Shown in pieces: positions 16,296 to 24,708 of a stretch of DNA of 61,834 bases; within the stretch, counting starts at the first letter, position 1; each line of letters begins with the position of its first letter. The position numbers and the translations under genes were made by a program. Under the pieces are notes generated by a model. That model was not told the origin of the DNA, made no database searches, and was given only the letters and a program-made list of their open reading frames with translations. This DNA comes from JBBRCX01 sp038204465 (GTDB taxonomy: Bacteria > Planctomycetota > Phycisphaerae > Tepidisphaerales > Tepidisphaeraceae). The stretch lies in NCBI GenBank assembly GCA_038204465.1, contig JBBRCX010000011.1, positions 1 to 61,834 on the forward strand, written 5' to 3'.

Positions 16296-17656
16296 AGTCG
16301 GATGAAACCGACGTAGCGGACGATGCCATGAGCCGGATGTTTTTCACAGAGCGCGGGCGCATCTTGATCTCCGAGAACGAGGAGATCACCCGCTGGCGCT
16401 GGGCGAAAAAGCGCCTGACGCTTCCGAAGGCGGTGGTCGGCCGCCCTGCGGACCTGTGGCTCTTCGTCAACATGTACGATGGCAACTGCGAGCCGCTTCA
16501 CGTCCAGGTCAACGGCAAGGCGGTCGCCGCGATTGAGCCTGACGAGAAGCTTGCCCGCAACTGGGCCTGGCGGCGCGTGCCAATCCGCACCCGGACATTG
16601 AAGGCCGGGGTGAATGAGATCATTCTCTCCAGCGGGAATGCCGCGATGAGCGCGTGGATGCTCGGGCTGGAGAGCGGCCACCGCGATCCACAGAGCTTCC
16701 TCAGCACCGACCGGGGCGCGACATGGCAGCATGACCACATGGGCGCGCATGGAACCCTGCGCGGAGAATACGCCGTTCGGCTCCGGGTCCACGACCTTCC
16801 GGATCTGCCCTCGCCGCCAATCACCTACGAGAGCGCTTCTCATCCCCGCGTGAAGGAACTGCTCGAGCTCGTGCCGGCCAGCATCCGGCAGACGCGCGAA
16901 CCGTGGCAGCAGCTGCGCCGGCTGCGCACCTGGATCGCCAGGAGCTGGGCGCACGACCCGGCCCCGCAAAGCAGCTATGCGCCCTGGGACCCGTGGACCG
17001 TGCTCGATTGGACGAAGCGCGAGTGGGGGCACGGCCGATCGGGAAAGATCGCGATGTGCGTCCATTTCGGCGCCGTCTTCAGCGCGTTCGCGACGGCGCT
17101 CGGGCATCGCGCGCGCTGCGTTGCCGTGGCCACTGATTTTCATGAGCCATATGGGCACTTCATGGCCGAGGCGTGGGACGAGCGGCTGGGCAAGTGGATC
17201 CTGCACGATCCAAACCTGGATATTCACTACGAAAACGGCATGCCCCTCTCCGCCCTGGAGCTGGCGAATTACGCGCAGCGGAAGCAGACGCTCAAGAACT
17301 TTGTCCGCGCCGGCGACGGCATGCCCAAGGGCCCGCCGCATCTGATCCGCGAATTCGAGAAATATTTCGCGACCGGGAAGAGCTTCCGGATCACCGGGTT
17401 GTGGTCCCGGAACGATTTCGTTTCCAAACCGCACGTCGCGCCACCAAACCACGGCACCATCACGTATTGTGAAACCGATTTCGTCTGGTACACGCCGGGC
17501 GGACAGCCGCTGGCGGAAATGTTTCCCTACGCGGTCTCCGATCCAAGTTACTTCTCGGCGCCGCCGGAAGGATCACCACGAAGGGTTTCGGCAAGCTCGA
17601 TCGAGGCGGCCGACGGTGCTAAGCGAAAGCGGAGCAAGCGCCCGCGCCGAAGTTAG
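16292..17656 (+). CDS. transglutaminase-like superfamily protein
   Basis: The 454-residue frame starts at TTG 16292 (TTGA overlap with the previous stop); ATG 16328 is an alternative. The N-terminal 180 residues are beta-rich and may be a carbohydrate-binding-type sandwich. The core is a transglutaminase/protease-like domain with Cys in IAMCVHFGAVFSAFATALG, His in PYGHFMAEAWDERLGKW and Asp in ILHDPNLDI, a complete Cys-His-Asp triad. These domains form or cut amide bonds. The C-terminus is a basic Lys/Arg tail. An analogous domain is fused to a propeller in the gene at 22527-24656 on the facing arm. Confidence 0.7.
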   Translation: MKSDETDVADDAMSRMFFTERGRILISENEEITRWRWAKKRLTLPKAVVGRPADLWLFVNMYDGNCEPLHVQVNGKAVAAIEPDEKLARNWAWRRVPIRTRTLKAGVNEIILSSGNAAMSAWMLGLESGHRDPQSFLSTDRGATWQHDHMGAHGTLRGEYAVRLRVHDLPDLPSPPITYESASHPRVKELLELVPASIRQTREPWQQLRRLRTWIARSWAHDPAPQSSYAPWDPWTVLDWTKREWGHGRSGKIAMCVHFGAVFSAFATALGHRARCVAVATDFHEPYGHFMAEAWDERLGKWILHDPNLDIHYENGMPLSALELANYAQRKQTLKNFVRAGDGMPKGPPHLIREFEKYFATGKSFRITGLWSRNDFVSKPHVAPPNHGTITYCETDFVWYTPGGQPLAEMFPYAVSDPSYFSAPPEGSPRRVSASSIEAADGAKRKRSKRPRRS

Positions 17657-17691
17657 CCGCCTCCGGCCGGCCCGTTGTTCCGATCAATTCG

Positions 17692-18429
17692 ATGAGGATC
17701 ATCGACGCTTATTGCACGCCAGGCACCGAGCGAGACACCGTGCTTGCCGCCGCGGATCTTCTGCGCTCGCTGCAGCAAGCGCAAGTTGCCGCCGCCGTAA
17801 TCGCGCCGCAGGACCGCGAGATTGCGGTGGACAATGTCGGCGGGAATGAGCGCATCCGCCACCTTGCCGAAACCAGCGCGGGCCGGCTCATCCCCGCCTG
17901 CGCCGCCAACCCCTGGCGCGGGCGCGACGGTTGCCAGATCGTGCGTAACGCCCTCTCCCACGGCGCGAAGATGCTCGTTCTCGCGCCAGCGCTGCAGGGC
18001 TTCTGCCTCGGCGATGAGGTCACCGATCCCCTATTGCGCCTCGCGGCGGAACATCGTCTGCCCGTCTACGTCCATACCGGCCCCCACTCCTCGTCAACGC
18101 CAACACAGCTCATCCTGCTGGCTGCCGAGCATCCCCAGACTCGTTTCATCCTCGGTCATTGCGGAAGCACGGACTACAGCCACGACATGCCCGCGGTTTT
18201 CCGCGCCGCGCCGGCCAACGTCTCCTTCGAGCTCAGCCTCGTGCGACCCTGGGCGCTGCCGGCTTACGCCCAGCACGTCGACGAGAGCCGCCTGATCTTC
18301 GGCAGCTCCGCGCCGCGGAACGATCTTCGTTTCGAGCTGGAGCAATTCGATCTGAGTTGGCCCATCGAGCGGCACCCCGGCACCTATGGCGGCAATCTCG
18401 AGAAGCTCCTCGCGGAGGTGGTGGCATGA
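17692..18429 (+). CDS. amidohydrolase-fold protein lacking metal ligands
   Basis: This 245-residue protein is related to the amidohydrolase-2 (ACMSD-like TIM barrel) family. The usual N-terminal D-x-H-x-H metal motif is replaced by IIDAYCTPG, and the C-terminal G-S-D-x-P by FGSSAPRND. It keeps PVYVHTGPHSS and RFILGHCGSTDYS. It is therefore probably not a standard metal hydrolase and may be a partner subunit. Its stop overlaps by four bases the start of an intact family member. The same degenerate-then-intact pair occurs on the opposite arm at 28374-26858, and the two degenerate proteins share NPW-x-G, L-x-P-x-x-Q-G-F and A/E-P-R-N. Confidence 0.7.
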   Translation: MRIIDAYCTPGTERDTVLAAADLLRSLQQAQVAAAVIAPQDREIAVDNVGGNERIRHLAETSAGRLIPACAANPWRGRDGCQIVRNALSHGAKMLVLAPALQGFCLGDEVTDPLLRLAAEHRLPVYVHTGPHSSSTPTQLILLAAEHPQTRFILGHCGSTDYSHDMPAVFRAAPANVSFELSLVRPWALPAYAQHVDESRLIFGSSAPRNDLRFELEQFDLSWPIERHPGTYGGNLEKLLAEVVA

Positions 18430-19184
18430 TCGTCGATTGCCACACCCACTGGGGCGGCGCAGCGAAGACCCGCGACGGGCTGAATCCAGCGCCGTGGCTG
18501 AAAACGCTTGCCGCTCATGGCGTCACCCACGCGATCGTCCTGCCGCTCGATGGACTGCTCGACGCCGGGAAAATCCCCCAGGACAACGATGACCTTTCTA
18601 AAGTATGCGGCGCGTCCGGCGGAAAAATGGTCCCCTTCTGCACCGTCAACACCTGGTTCGGCGAAGAAGCATTGCCGGAACTCGAGCGATGCCTGGAAAC
18701 GCTGAGTTTCCGCGGAATCAAGTTCCACCCATGGCTCCAGGGCCAACCGGTGAACAGCCCGGTGATGGACACGGTTTGCGAGAGGGCAGCGGCGCACGAT
18801 GTTCCCATCCTCTTTCACGATGGCACGCCGCCTTTCTCATTGCCATCGCAGATCGCACTACTGGCCCGCCGTCATCCCCGCACGAAAATTGTCCTGGGTC
18901 ATTGCGGCCTATTCGAGCATTGGCGCGAAGCGATAGCCGCCATGCGCTATGCACCGAACCTCTGGGGGTGCATGTGCAGCCCCCACCCCGGCGCGATAAA
19001 GCAGATCATCAAAGCCTGCGATCACGACCGCCTGCTCTGGGGCACCGATTACGGGTACACCTTCTACGATGTGTATGTCTACCGGCTGAGCATGATGCGG
19101 CTGCTCGATATGAACGATGATTTGCGCGACAAGGTCTTCAGCACAAACCCCGCGCGACTTCTTCGCCTGAAAGTCGACGCATGA
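18426..19184 (+). CDS. amidohydrolase-2 family metal-dependent hydrolase
   Basis: This 252-residue TIM-barrel enzyme has intact metal ligands: MIVDCHTHWGG (H-x-H), GIKFHPWLQGQP, PILFHDGTPPFS (His), KIVLGHCGL (His) and LLWGTDYGY (Asp). Family reactions include hydrolysis of cyclic amides or lactones and non-oxidative decarboxylation. It is closely similar to the protein at 26858-27649 (shared FRG-x-KFH-x-WLQ and LFHDGTPP). It is coupled to the degenerate relative upstream and, through an ATGA overlap, to the acyltransferase-like gene downstream. Confidence 0.8.
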   Translation: MIVDCHTHWGGAAKTRDGLNPAPWLKTLAAHGVTHAIVLPLDGLLDAGKIPQDNDDLSKVCGASGGKMVPFCTVNTWFGEEALPELERCLETLSFRGIKFHPWLQGQPVNSPVMDTVCERAAAHDVPILFHDGTPPFSLPSQIALLARRHPRTKIVLGHCGLFEHWREAIAAMRYAPNLWGCMCSPHPGAIKQIIKACDHDRLLWGTDYGYTFYDVYVYRLSMMRLLDMNDDLRDKVFSTNPARLLRLKVDA

Positions 19185-19990
19185 TCAATACGGCCGACAT
19201 CGTCACTACTTTGCGCGCAGCCGGCCTGCGCGGCGGCGATCACCTGCTCGTGCACAGCAGCCTGCGCAGCGTTGGACCGATTGACGGTGGCGCCGACGCC
19301 CTGATCGATGGGCTTCTCGATGTCGTCGGCACCGAAGGCACCCTTGCAATGCCGGCGTTCAACTACAGCCGGCCCCCGCCTCAGCCGTACTTCGATCCAG
19401 GAACCACGCCGGGGCGGACCGGAATGCTCTGTGAGGTTTTTAGAAAGCGGCCACAATCACTGCGCAGCCAGCACCCCACTCACTCGGTTGTGGCCCAGGG
19501 CCCGCGCGCGGCGGAGTTCCTCTCAGGACACGAGCGCGGTCATGCGATGGGCGTCGGCTCGCCGCTCGACCGCATCGCCGGGGCCGGGGGCTGGATCCTG
19601 CTCCTCGGCGTCACCCACCTGGCCAATTCCACGGTGCACGTCGCTGAGACCCACGCGGGGCGCGTCAAGTTCTGGTGGGAAGAGGGGCCGCTGCCCGTCG
19701 TGAAGATGCTGATGCCGGATGGAACGATCGCCCAGCACACGCTGGACCCTTCGACGAGCTGTTCGATGGCTTTCAACGAGGTCGAGTATCCGCTGCGTCG
19801 GATGGGCGCGATTCGCGACGTTTATCTCGGCGCTGCCCTCAGCTTCCTCTTGAACGGTCGCGACGTGATCGACGCCGTGGTGCGAACGCTGCGCGAAGTG
19901 CCGGACGCTTTTCTGTGCACGAGGCCAAACTGCCGGCCCTGCACCAAAGCGCGCGAACATCTGAAATCGACCGGAGCGATAAGCAAATGA
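19181..19990 (+). CDS. AAC(3)-family aminoglycoside N-acetyltransferase-like protein
   Basis: This 269-residue protein belongs to the antibiotic acetyltransferase (AAC(3)/YokD) family, which transfers acetyl from acetyl-CoA to an amine on an aminoglycoside-like molecule. Visible marks are LLVHSSLRSVGPIDGG, TLAMPAFNYSRPPPQP, RSQHPTHSVVAQGPRA and WILLLGVTHLANSTVHVAE, covering the CoA-binding and catalytic His/Glu regions. The C-terminal CTRPNCRPCTKAREH is a Cys-rich tail that I would not expect in all members. In this operon a biosynthetic or catabolic N-acylation is more likely than antibiotic resistance. Overlaps both neighbours by four bases. Confidence 0.8.
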   Translation: MINTADIVTTLRAAGLRGGDHLLVHSSLRSVGPIDGGADALIDGLLDVVGTEGTLAMPAFNYSRPPPQPYFDPGTTPGRTGMLCEVFRKRPQSLRSQHPTHSVVAQGPRAAEFLSGHERGHAMGVGSPLDRIAGAGGWILLLGVTHLANSTVHVAETHAGRVKFWWEEGPLPVVKMLMPDGTIAQHTLDPSTSCSMAFNEVEYPLRRMGAIRDVYLGAALSFLLNGRDVIDAVVRTLREVPDAFLCTRPNCRPCTKAREHLKSTGAISK

Positions 19991-21216
19991 TCACCGAATC
20001 GCGCGATCTTCCCGGGCACTTCAAGGATCCGCTCGTCGAGCTGACCTGCGAGCTCGTCCGGGTTCCCAGCGTCAGCGACGCGCGGGGCGGCGATGAGCTG
20101 CGCGTACAGCAATTGATGGCCCAGCGCATGCAGCACGCCGGTGCGCGCGTTCGAACCTTCGAGGCGAAGGACGTGCCGGCGTTCTTCACCCACCCGCTCT
20201 GCCACGAGGCCGGCCGCAATTACCACGACCGCCCCACCGTCATCGGCGAGATCGGCCCGGCGGACGCGCCCGCCCTGCTCGTGCTGGCGCACAGCGACAC
20301 AGTTCCACTCTTCGACCCGGATCTCTGGACGGTCGATCCCTTCGCAGCCATCGTTCGCGACGGAAAGATCATCGGGCTCGGCGCCTCCGACGACAAATGG
20401 GGGCTGGCGGCGATGGTCATCATGATCGAAGCGCTTCAGGCGTCGCCAATGACGCTGAAGAAGCGGGTGATCTTCGCCTCGACCATGGACGAGGAGAGCG
20501 GCGTGGGCAACGGCACGCTGCTGCTTCACCTGGCTGGCGTCCGCGCCGACGCGGCCCTGTACCTCGACGGCTATCGCATGGAGATCTTCGTCGGCTGTCT
20601 CGGCGGCTCAAACCTCATCCTGCGCCCCAGGCAGCCGATGACGAAAACCCAGCTCGAGCGCCATCTGCCCGAACTGACGCAAGCGTGCGCGGCGCTTAGC
20701 GCGAAGCGGGCCCCGCTCTTCGATCGGCCAATGTTCGCCCACAATGCCTGGCGCGACCGATCGGCCGGCATCTTCCTCCGCAGCGATCACAAGGGCGACC
20801 ACCTGCTCCTCCCCTTCTACACCCTCCCGGGCGAGACGAACGAATCGATGCAGCGCGAACTCGAGTCGGCGGTCGATGCCGCACTGGGGACGGCGGCGAA
20901 TCAGTTCAGCAAAACCTATCGCCCGCCCTGGTTCGAGCCGGCGCTGGTGCCGCCGAACACCCCATTCGTCGCGCACATGACCGCCGCCGCCCGCGACGTG
21001 CTTGGCCATGACCCGCTCGTCACGACGATCTGCAAGCAGGACAGCTTCGTCCTGACAAACCACGCCAACACCCCCACGATCTCCTTCGGCCCCACCTCGC
21101 GCACCGCCGGCCCCGGCGCCTTCCATTTCCCCGACGAGTGCCTCGAAATCCAGGACCTCTGGACCGCCACCAGCGTCGCCTACAACGCCATCATCCGCTG
21201 GCTCCAGACTCCCTGA
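19987..21216 (+). CDS. M20-family metallopeptidase/deacylase
   Basis: This 409-residue binuclear zinc hydrolase is of the M20 (ArgE/DapE/CPG2) family. Visible ligands are LLVLAHSDTVPLF (His and Asp region), LGASDDKWGLAAM (bridging Asp) and FASTMDEESGVGNG (catalytic Glu and metal Glu). A small lid domain occupies the middle. M20 enzymes remove N-acyl groups or cleave dipeptides. It directly follows the acetyltransferase-like gene with a 4-nt overlap, so an acylate-then-deacylate sequence is possible. It is the last gene of the plus-strand run. Confidence 0.8.
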   Translation: MITESRDLPGHFKDPLVELTCELVRVPSVSDARGGDELRVQQLMAQRMQHAGARVRTFEAKDVPAFFTHPLCHEAGRNYHDRPTVIGEIGPADAPALLVLAHSDTVPLFDPDLWTVDPFAAIVRDGKIIGLGASDDKWGLAAMVIMIEALQASPMTLKKRVIFASTMDEESGVGNGTLLLHLAGVRADAALYLDGYRMEIFVGCLGGSNLILRPRQPMTKTQLERHLPELTQACAALSAKRAPLFDRPMFAHNAWRDRSAGIFLRSDHKGDHLLLPFYTLPGETNESMQRELESAVDAALGTAANQFSKTYRPPWFEPALVPPNTPFVAHMTAAARDVLGHDPLVTTICKQDSFVLTNHANTPTISFGPTSRTAGPGAFHFPDECLEIQDLWTATSVAYNAIIRWLQTP

Positions 21217-21234
21217 AGCAGAGCGCCCCCCGTA

Positions 21235-21255
21235 GCACGGGCGTCCCGCCCGTGC
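21235..21255 (+). repeat. dispersed hairpin repeat, copy 2
   Basis: The same perfect 9-base stem GCACGGGCG / CGCCCGTGC, with loop TCC. It lies between the two convergent operons, 18 bases after the M20 stop, where a hairpin could help end transcription, although no T-run follows. Confidence 0.8.
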
Positions 21256-21329
21256 AGACCGCTCGGCATTTCAACCATTCTCGCATCCATGGCTCACTTC
21301 GCATTCCGCGTTCAATGCGACGATCCTAC

Positions 21330-22502
21330 TTACCCCACGCGATCATGTATCAATCGCGCAGCATCCCGCACCCATTTCAGGCACGGCTTCGGCGCAATCC
21401 CATAGTTGTAAAACGAAAAGCTTCGCACGCCCTCGTCCAGCGACGCCGCAATGACGCGCAGCAGCGACTCGCGATCCGGCATGATCGGCGGAAACGCGTG
21501 GTAACCGACCCGCAGCCTCTCCACGCCGCCTGCCGCCTTTGCCGCGGCACCGATCGACTGACGCACCGTCGATTTATCCGCCGAGTAGGCGGTAATCGTG
21601 ACGCTGCCGGTAATGCCGATCACTTCCGCCACGCCAAGCCCGGAAGAATCGGATTCGAGCCCCGTGATCGGTGACACGGTCGCCGCACTCGCCTTCACAA
21701 TGTCGGCAATCAAAGAGTTCACCACGTTCACCCGCGCCTCGAGAAATTTCCCCAGCCCAGTCGTCCGCTGCACGAGGCCCTGTACCGTTCCCTGCGCGGG
21801 CGTACCGCGTCGCATCGTTTCGCCGATTGACCCCGCCACCGAAGCGCGCAACTGCCGCACATCCATCCCCGCGCCTTCCCCGGCCGCCACGCAATGCTCA
21901 CAGAAGCACAAAGCAAGCAGGAACTGATCCACTGCGCCCAGATCGAACGGAAGCTTCTCATGCCGGTGATAATGCCGTGCCGGCTCATAGTGGCACGACT
22001 CCAGCTCTGCGACAGAGATGCCGTAGTTGTGCGTGAGGTCGTCCACCAGTCCCACAAGGAACCCGCGCACGTCGGGGTTGGCAGGACAAAGCGCCTCGGG
22101 GTAGCGGTCACCGAGGGCGTTAAGCTGCGAACACTCCGGATACGTCTGACCCAGATGAGAGCTGTGGCACGCGAGCGTCCAGGAGACGACCTCCAGCCCG
22201 ATCGACGCCGCGCGCTCGCAAACCCTGGCCAGGGGATTGCCGCGCTGCGCCAGCGGGGCAATCTGGTGGCGAATCTTCGTGTTGCGGTAGCGCGACAGGT
22301 CCGGCGGGAAGTAGAGCGAAGAATCGGCCCGGTAGATGAACGGCCCCTCCGTGTGCGGCCGCAGGTGTTCGACCGAATGGTAGTGCGTCGCCAGGCTGAG
22401 CGCCGTCAGTCCGATCTCGTCCTGCATCTCATGCAGCACGTCATCGATGCCGTCGTCCACCAGGTCCCAGAGATAGCTCCACATCGTGATGTGCGCGGGC
22501 AT
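21330..22502 (-). CDS. TIM-barrel-like hypothetical protein (glycoside-hydrolase-like)
   Basis: This 390-residue protein starts MPAHITMWSYLWDLVDDGID. It contains HSVEHLRPHTEGPFIYRA, WTLACHSSHLG, CPANPDVRGFLVGLVDDLTH, and a CFCEHC cysteine cluster followed by a D-V-R-Q-L-type helix. The layout (strand-end acids, CPANPDVR, a CxxC insert, and LRVGYHAFPP near the end) resembles uncharacterised glycoside-hydrolase-like TIM barrels. I cannot name a family or catalytic pair with confidence. It is the last gene of the minus-strand run, 24 bases after the propeller-transglutaminase fusion. Confidence 0.55.
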   Translation of the reverse strand: MPAHITMWSYLWDLVDDGIDDVLHEMQDEIGLTALSLATHYHSVEHLRPHTEGPFIYRADSSLYFPPDLSRYRNTKIRHQIAPLAQRGNPLARVCERAASIGLEVVSWTLACHSSHLGQTYPECSQLNALGDRYPEALCPANPDVRGFLVGLVDDLTHNYGISVAELESCHYEPARHYHRHEKLPFDLGAVDQFLLALCFCEHCVAAGEGAGMDVRQLRASVAGSIGETMRRGTPAQGTVQGLVQRTTGLGKFLEARVNVVNSLIADIVKASAATVSPITGLESDSSGLGVAEVIGITGSVTITAYSADKSTVRQSIGAAAKAAGGVERLRVGYHAFPPIMPDRESLLRVIAASLDEGVRSFSFYNYGIAPKPCLKWVRDAARLIHDRVG

Positions 22503-22526
22503 ACACAGCTCCGGTTGTGCGCGATG

Positions 22527-24656
22527 CTAGATGACTCCGTACCAGCCGTACTGCTGCTTCGGCGCGAGCACGAAGTTGCCGCGCTGCGCGGGATACCAGC
22601 TGTTCGCGTTCAAGCGCCGATGAGCGTCCACCGCGCTGACCGTGTAGTGATACATCGTGTTGCGCTCCGGTGGCCGCCAGCTCAGCGAGTTCGTGCTCAG
22701 AGTCGTTTCTGACACCTGATTCTGCATCGCACGGTCCTCGAAAACCTGCACCCGGTATTCGACAACTCCGCCGCCCTTCTTGATCGACTCGGCCCAGCGC
22801 AGCCGGATTGTGTCGTCATCGACCCGTTGCGCGGGCAGCGTCAGCGGAAGCGTCGGCGGATAATCCCACTCGGCCCCGTAGTAGCCGGAGTAGTACGGCA
22901 TCGACCCCCACTCGCCGAAGGTGTAACCCAGCACGTAGAAATCATCTGCGCTGCGCAACTGCTCCGGCCGATACGCGAAGCACTCGAGCGGCCAGGCATC
23001 CGCAAAATACGGATCCCCTTTCAGTTCTTCTGCGCTCAGGACATGGCCGTCGCGCTCCGGCTGATTGCCGCCGAAGGTCAGCGAATCCTGCGCGTGCCAC
23101 GCCCCGTCGTAAAAGACTTCCCCCACCGTGTGGTTGCGGAGCGCCGCAAACCGGCTCTGTATTCCCAGCGCTTCAAACAGCGCCTGCGCCACCTGCACGC
23201 TCTGCCCGCATCGAGAATCCCCCGACTCCAGCGTCGCGATCGGGCCCAGGTAATGCGTCGAGATCGGGTTGTAATACAGCCGGTGCTGGATGAACCAGCC
23301 GACGAGCGCGACGCGGCCCTTTTCGCTCTTGGCAGTCCCCACCACCAGCGGCGCCAAGTCGCGCCAGTACGCCGCCGCATCCGTCGCCGTCACGCGCCGC
23401 TGCAACGCCTGCTCGAGGCCCGGCGGGTACTCGAACGACGGGCCCTGCATGTTCTTCACCGGCGGCGTATGCGTCTCTTCCGCGATAAACAGCCCGCGAC
23501 TCAGCGGCGCGCTGCGGGCCTCGCGCTGCAGGTGCTCACGCGGGTCCTGCGACAACGCAACCGACGCGTCGAACGGCTGCACCTCGGCGGGAAAACTCTG
23601 CCAGACCATCCAATCCCCCGCTGTCATCGTCGGCTTCTTCTCCTGCCCAAACGGAATCACATACCCGGTGATGAATGCCTTGTCGCCCTTAACAGCGGAG
23701 TAGCAGGCCAGTGGAATCCCATCCGGCTGCTGCGGGACTGTCAGATAGTCGAACTTCTTCGTCGCCGCGTCGAACGTCAGGAAGCGGTCAAGAAAGCGCG
23801 GAAAGTGCCCATCGACCCCCACATCCCATCCAGGCGGCGTGATGATTTCGCCGGTCTCCGGGTTCAGGCGCGAGCGAAATCGATACGTGCTGAGGCACCA
23901 GTACCCTCTGCTCCCAAGTTGGAAGCCGCCCCCGATGAAGCCATAGATCTTGCCGTAATCCGGCGTCGGAATCGGATCGAGCCATTTGGCGCCGGAGAGG
24001 CTGTAGACCAGCAACTGCCCACCCGCGCTGTCGGCGAAGTAAAGTTTCCCATCGTGCTCGACGCACCCGGTCGGCCCATTGTCCATGCCGGGAAATTCAT
24101 GGCGCTCGACAAATTCCTCGCGGTGCGGATCGAAGATCAGCACCTGCAGGTTCGCGCCCGTGATGAGCAGCAACACCCGCCCATCGGCCAGCACGCGATG
24201 GCTGTTGAACTCGTCGCGCGGATGGCCCTTGGGAATCTTTCGCGGCGGAGCGTCCAGCCTGTCGTAGATCAGGATGCCGCCGTCCAGCGCCCGGTCGAAG
24301 ATCAGCAGTTTCCCGGCGGCGATCATGCCGTACCAGACATTCGGCGCGCTCCCGGGCAGCGGATGGCGCCGCGCCCGCTGCGTCACCGGATCGTACGCGG
24401 TGAGGTGGTCCGCGACCTGGTGCAGCACCACGATCTTACCGTCGAAGCAAATCGCGGAGCAGATGACGCGATGGTGCAACGCGTTGACGTGCACATGCTT
24501 GCACTCGCCGGTGCGCGAGTCGTGCGTCAGCAGGCCATCGTGCGATCCTTCCCACAGAACGCCATCGTCATCGACGTCAAACGCGTACGGCCGCCCCGTC
24601 TGGATTTGCGGGTGGCGGTACAGGTGCATGTCTTGCGCGGTGAGTTGGGAAGGCAT
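22527..24656 (-). CDS. beta-propeller + transglutaminase-like + fibronectin III fusion protein
   Basis: This 709-residue protein starts at ATG 24656, chosen because upstream codons look non-coding. Residues about 1-380 form a propeller (YAFDVDDDGVLWEGSHDGLL, HDGKLYFADSAGGQLLVYS, LADGRVLLLITG). Residues about 430-580 hold a transglutaminase-like domain with Cys in SRCGQSVQVAQALFEALG, His in ALRNHTVGEVFYD and Asp in WHAQDSLTFGGN, preceded by HRLYYNPISTHYLGP. The C-terminus is a fibronectin III-like module (TIRLRWAES, YRVQVFED, YHYTVSAVDAHRR). There is no signal peptide. The plus arm encodes a propeller and a transglutaminase-like protein separately, so this looks like the fused counterpart. Confidence 0.65.
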   Translation of the reverse strand: MPSQLTAQDMHLYRHPQIQTGRPYAFDVDDDGVLWEGSHDGLLTHDSRTGECKHVHVNALHHRVICSAICFDGKIVVLHQVADHLTAYDPVTQRARRHPLPGSAPNVWYGMIAAGKLLIFDRALDGGILIYDRLDAPPRKIPKGHPRDEFNSHRVLADGRVLLLITGANLQVLIFDPHREEFVERHEFPGMDNGPTGCVEHDGKLYFADSAGGQLLVYSLSGAKWLDPIPTPDYGKIYGFIGGGFQLGSRGYWCLSTYRFRSRLNPETGEIITPPGWDVGVDGHFPRFLDRFLTFDAATKKFDYLTVPQQPDGIPLACYSAVKGDKAFITGYVIPFGQEKKPTMTAGDWMVWQSFPAEVQPFDASVALSQDPREHLQREARSAPLSRGLFIAEETHTPPVKNMQGPSFEYPPGLEQALQRRVTATDAAAYWRDLAPLVVGTAKSEKGRVALVGWFIQHRLYYNPISTHYLGPIATLESGDSRCGQSVQVAQALFEALGIQSRFAALRNHTVGEVFYDGAWHAQDSLTFGGNQPERDGHVLSAEELKGDPYFADAWPLECFAYRPEQLRSADDFYVLGYTFGEWGSMPYYSGYYGAEWDYPPTLPLTLPAQRVDDDTIRLRWAESIKKGGGVVEYRVQVFEDRAMQNQVSETTLSTNSLSWRPPERNTMYHYTVSAVDAHRRLNANSWYPAQRGNFVLAPKQQYGWYGVI

Positions 24657-24708
24657 GGGCGTGAGTATAGTTTGGGGATTGCGTGGGAGCGGTTGATGGC
24701 TGCATAAT

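Noticed and set aside
22827..24707. 626-codon plus-strand open frame
   Set aside because: It lies opposite the propeller-transglutaminase gene, is very Arg-rich and has no domain pattern; typical antisense frame in GC-rich DNA.
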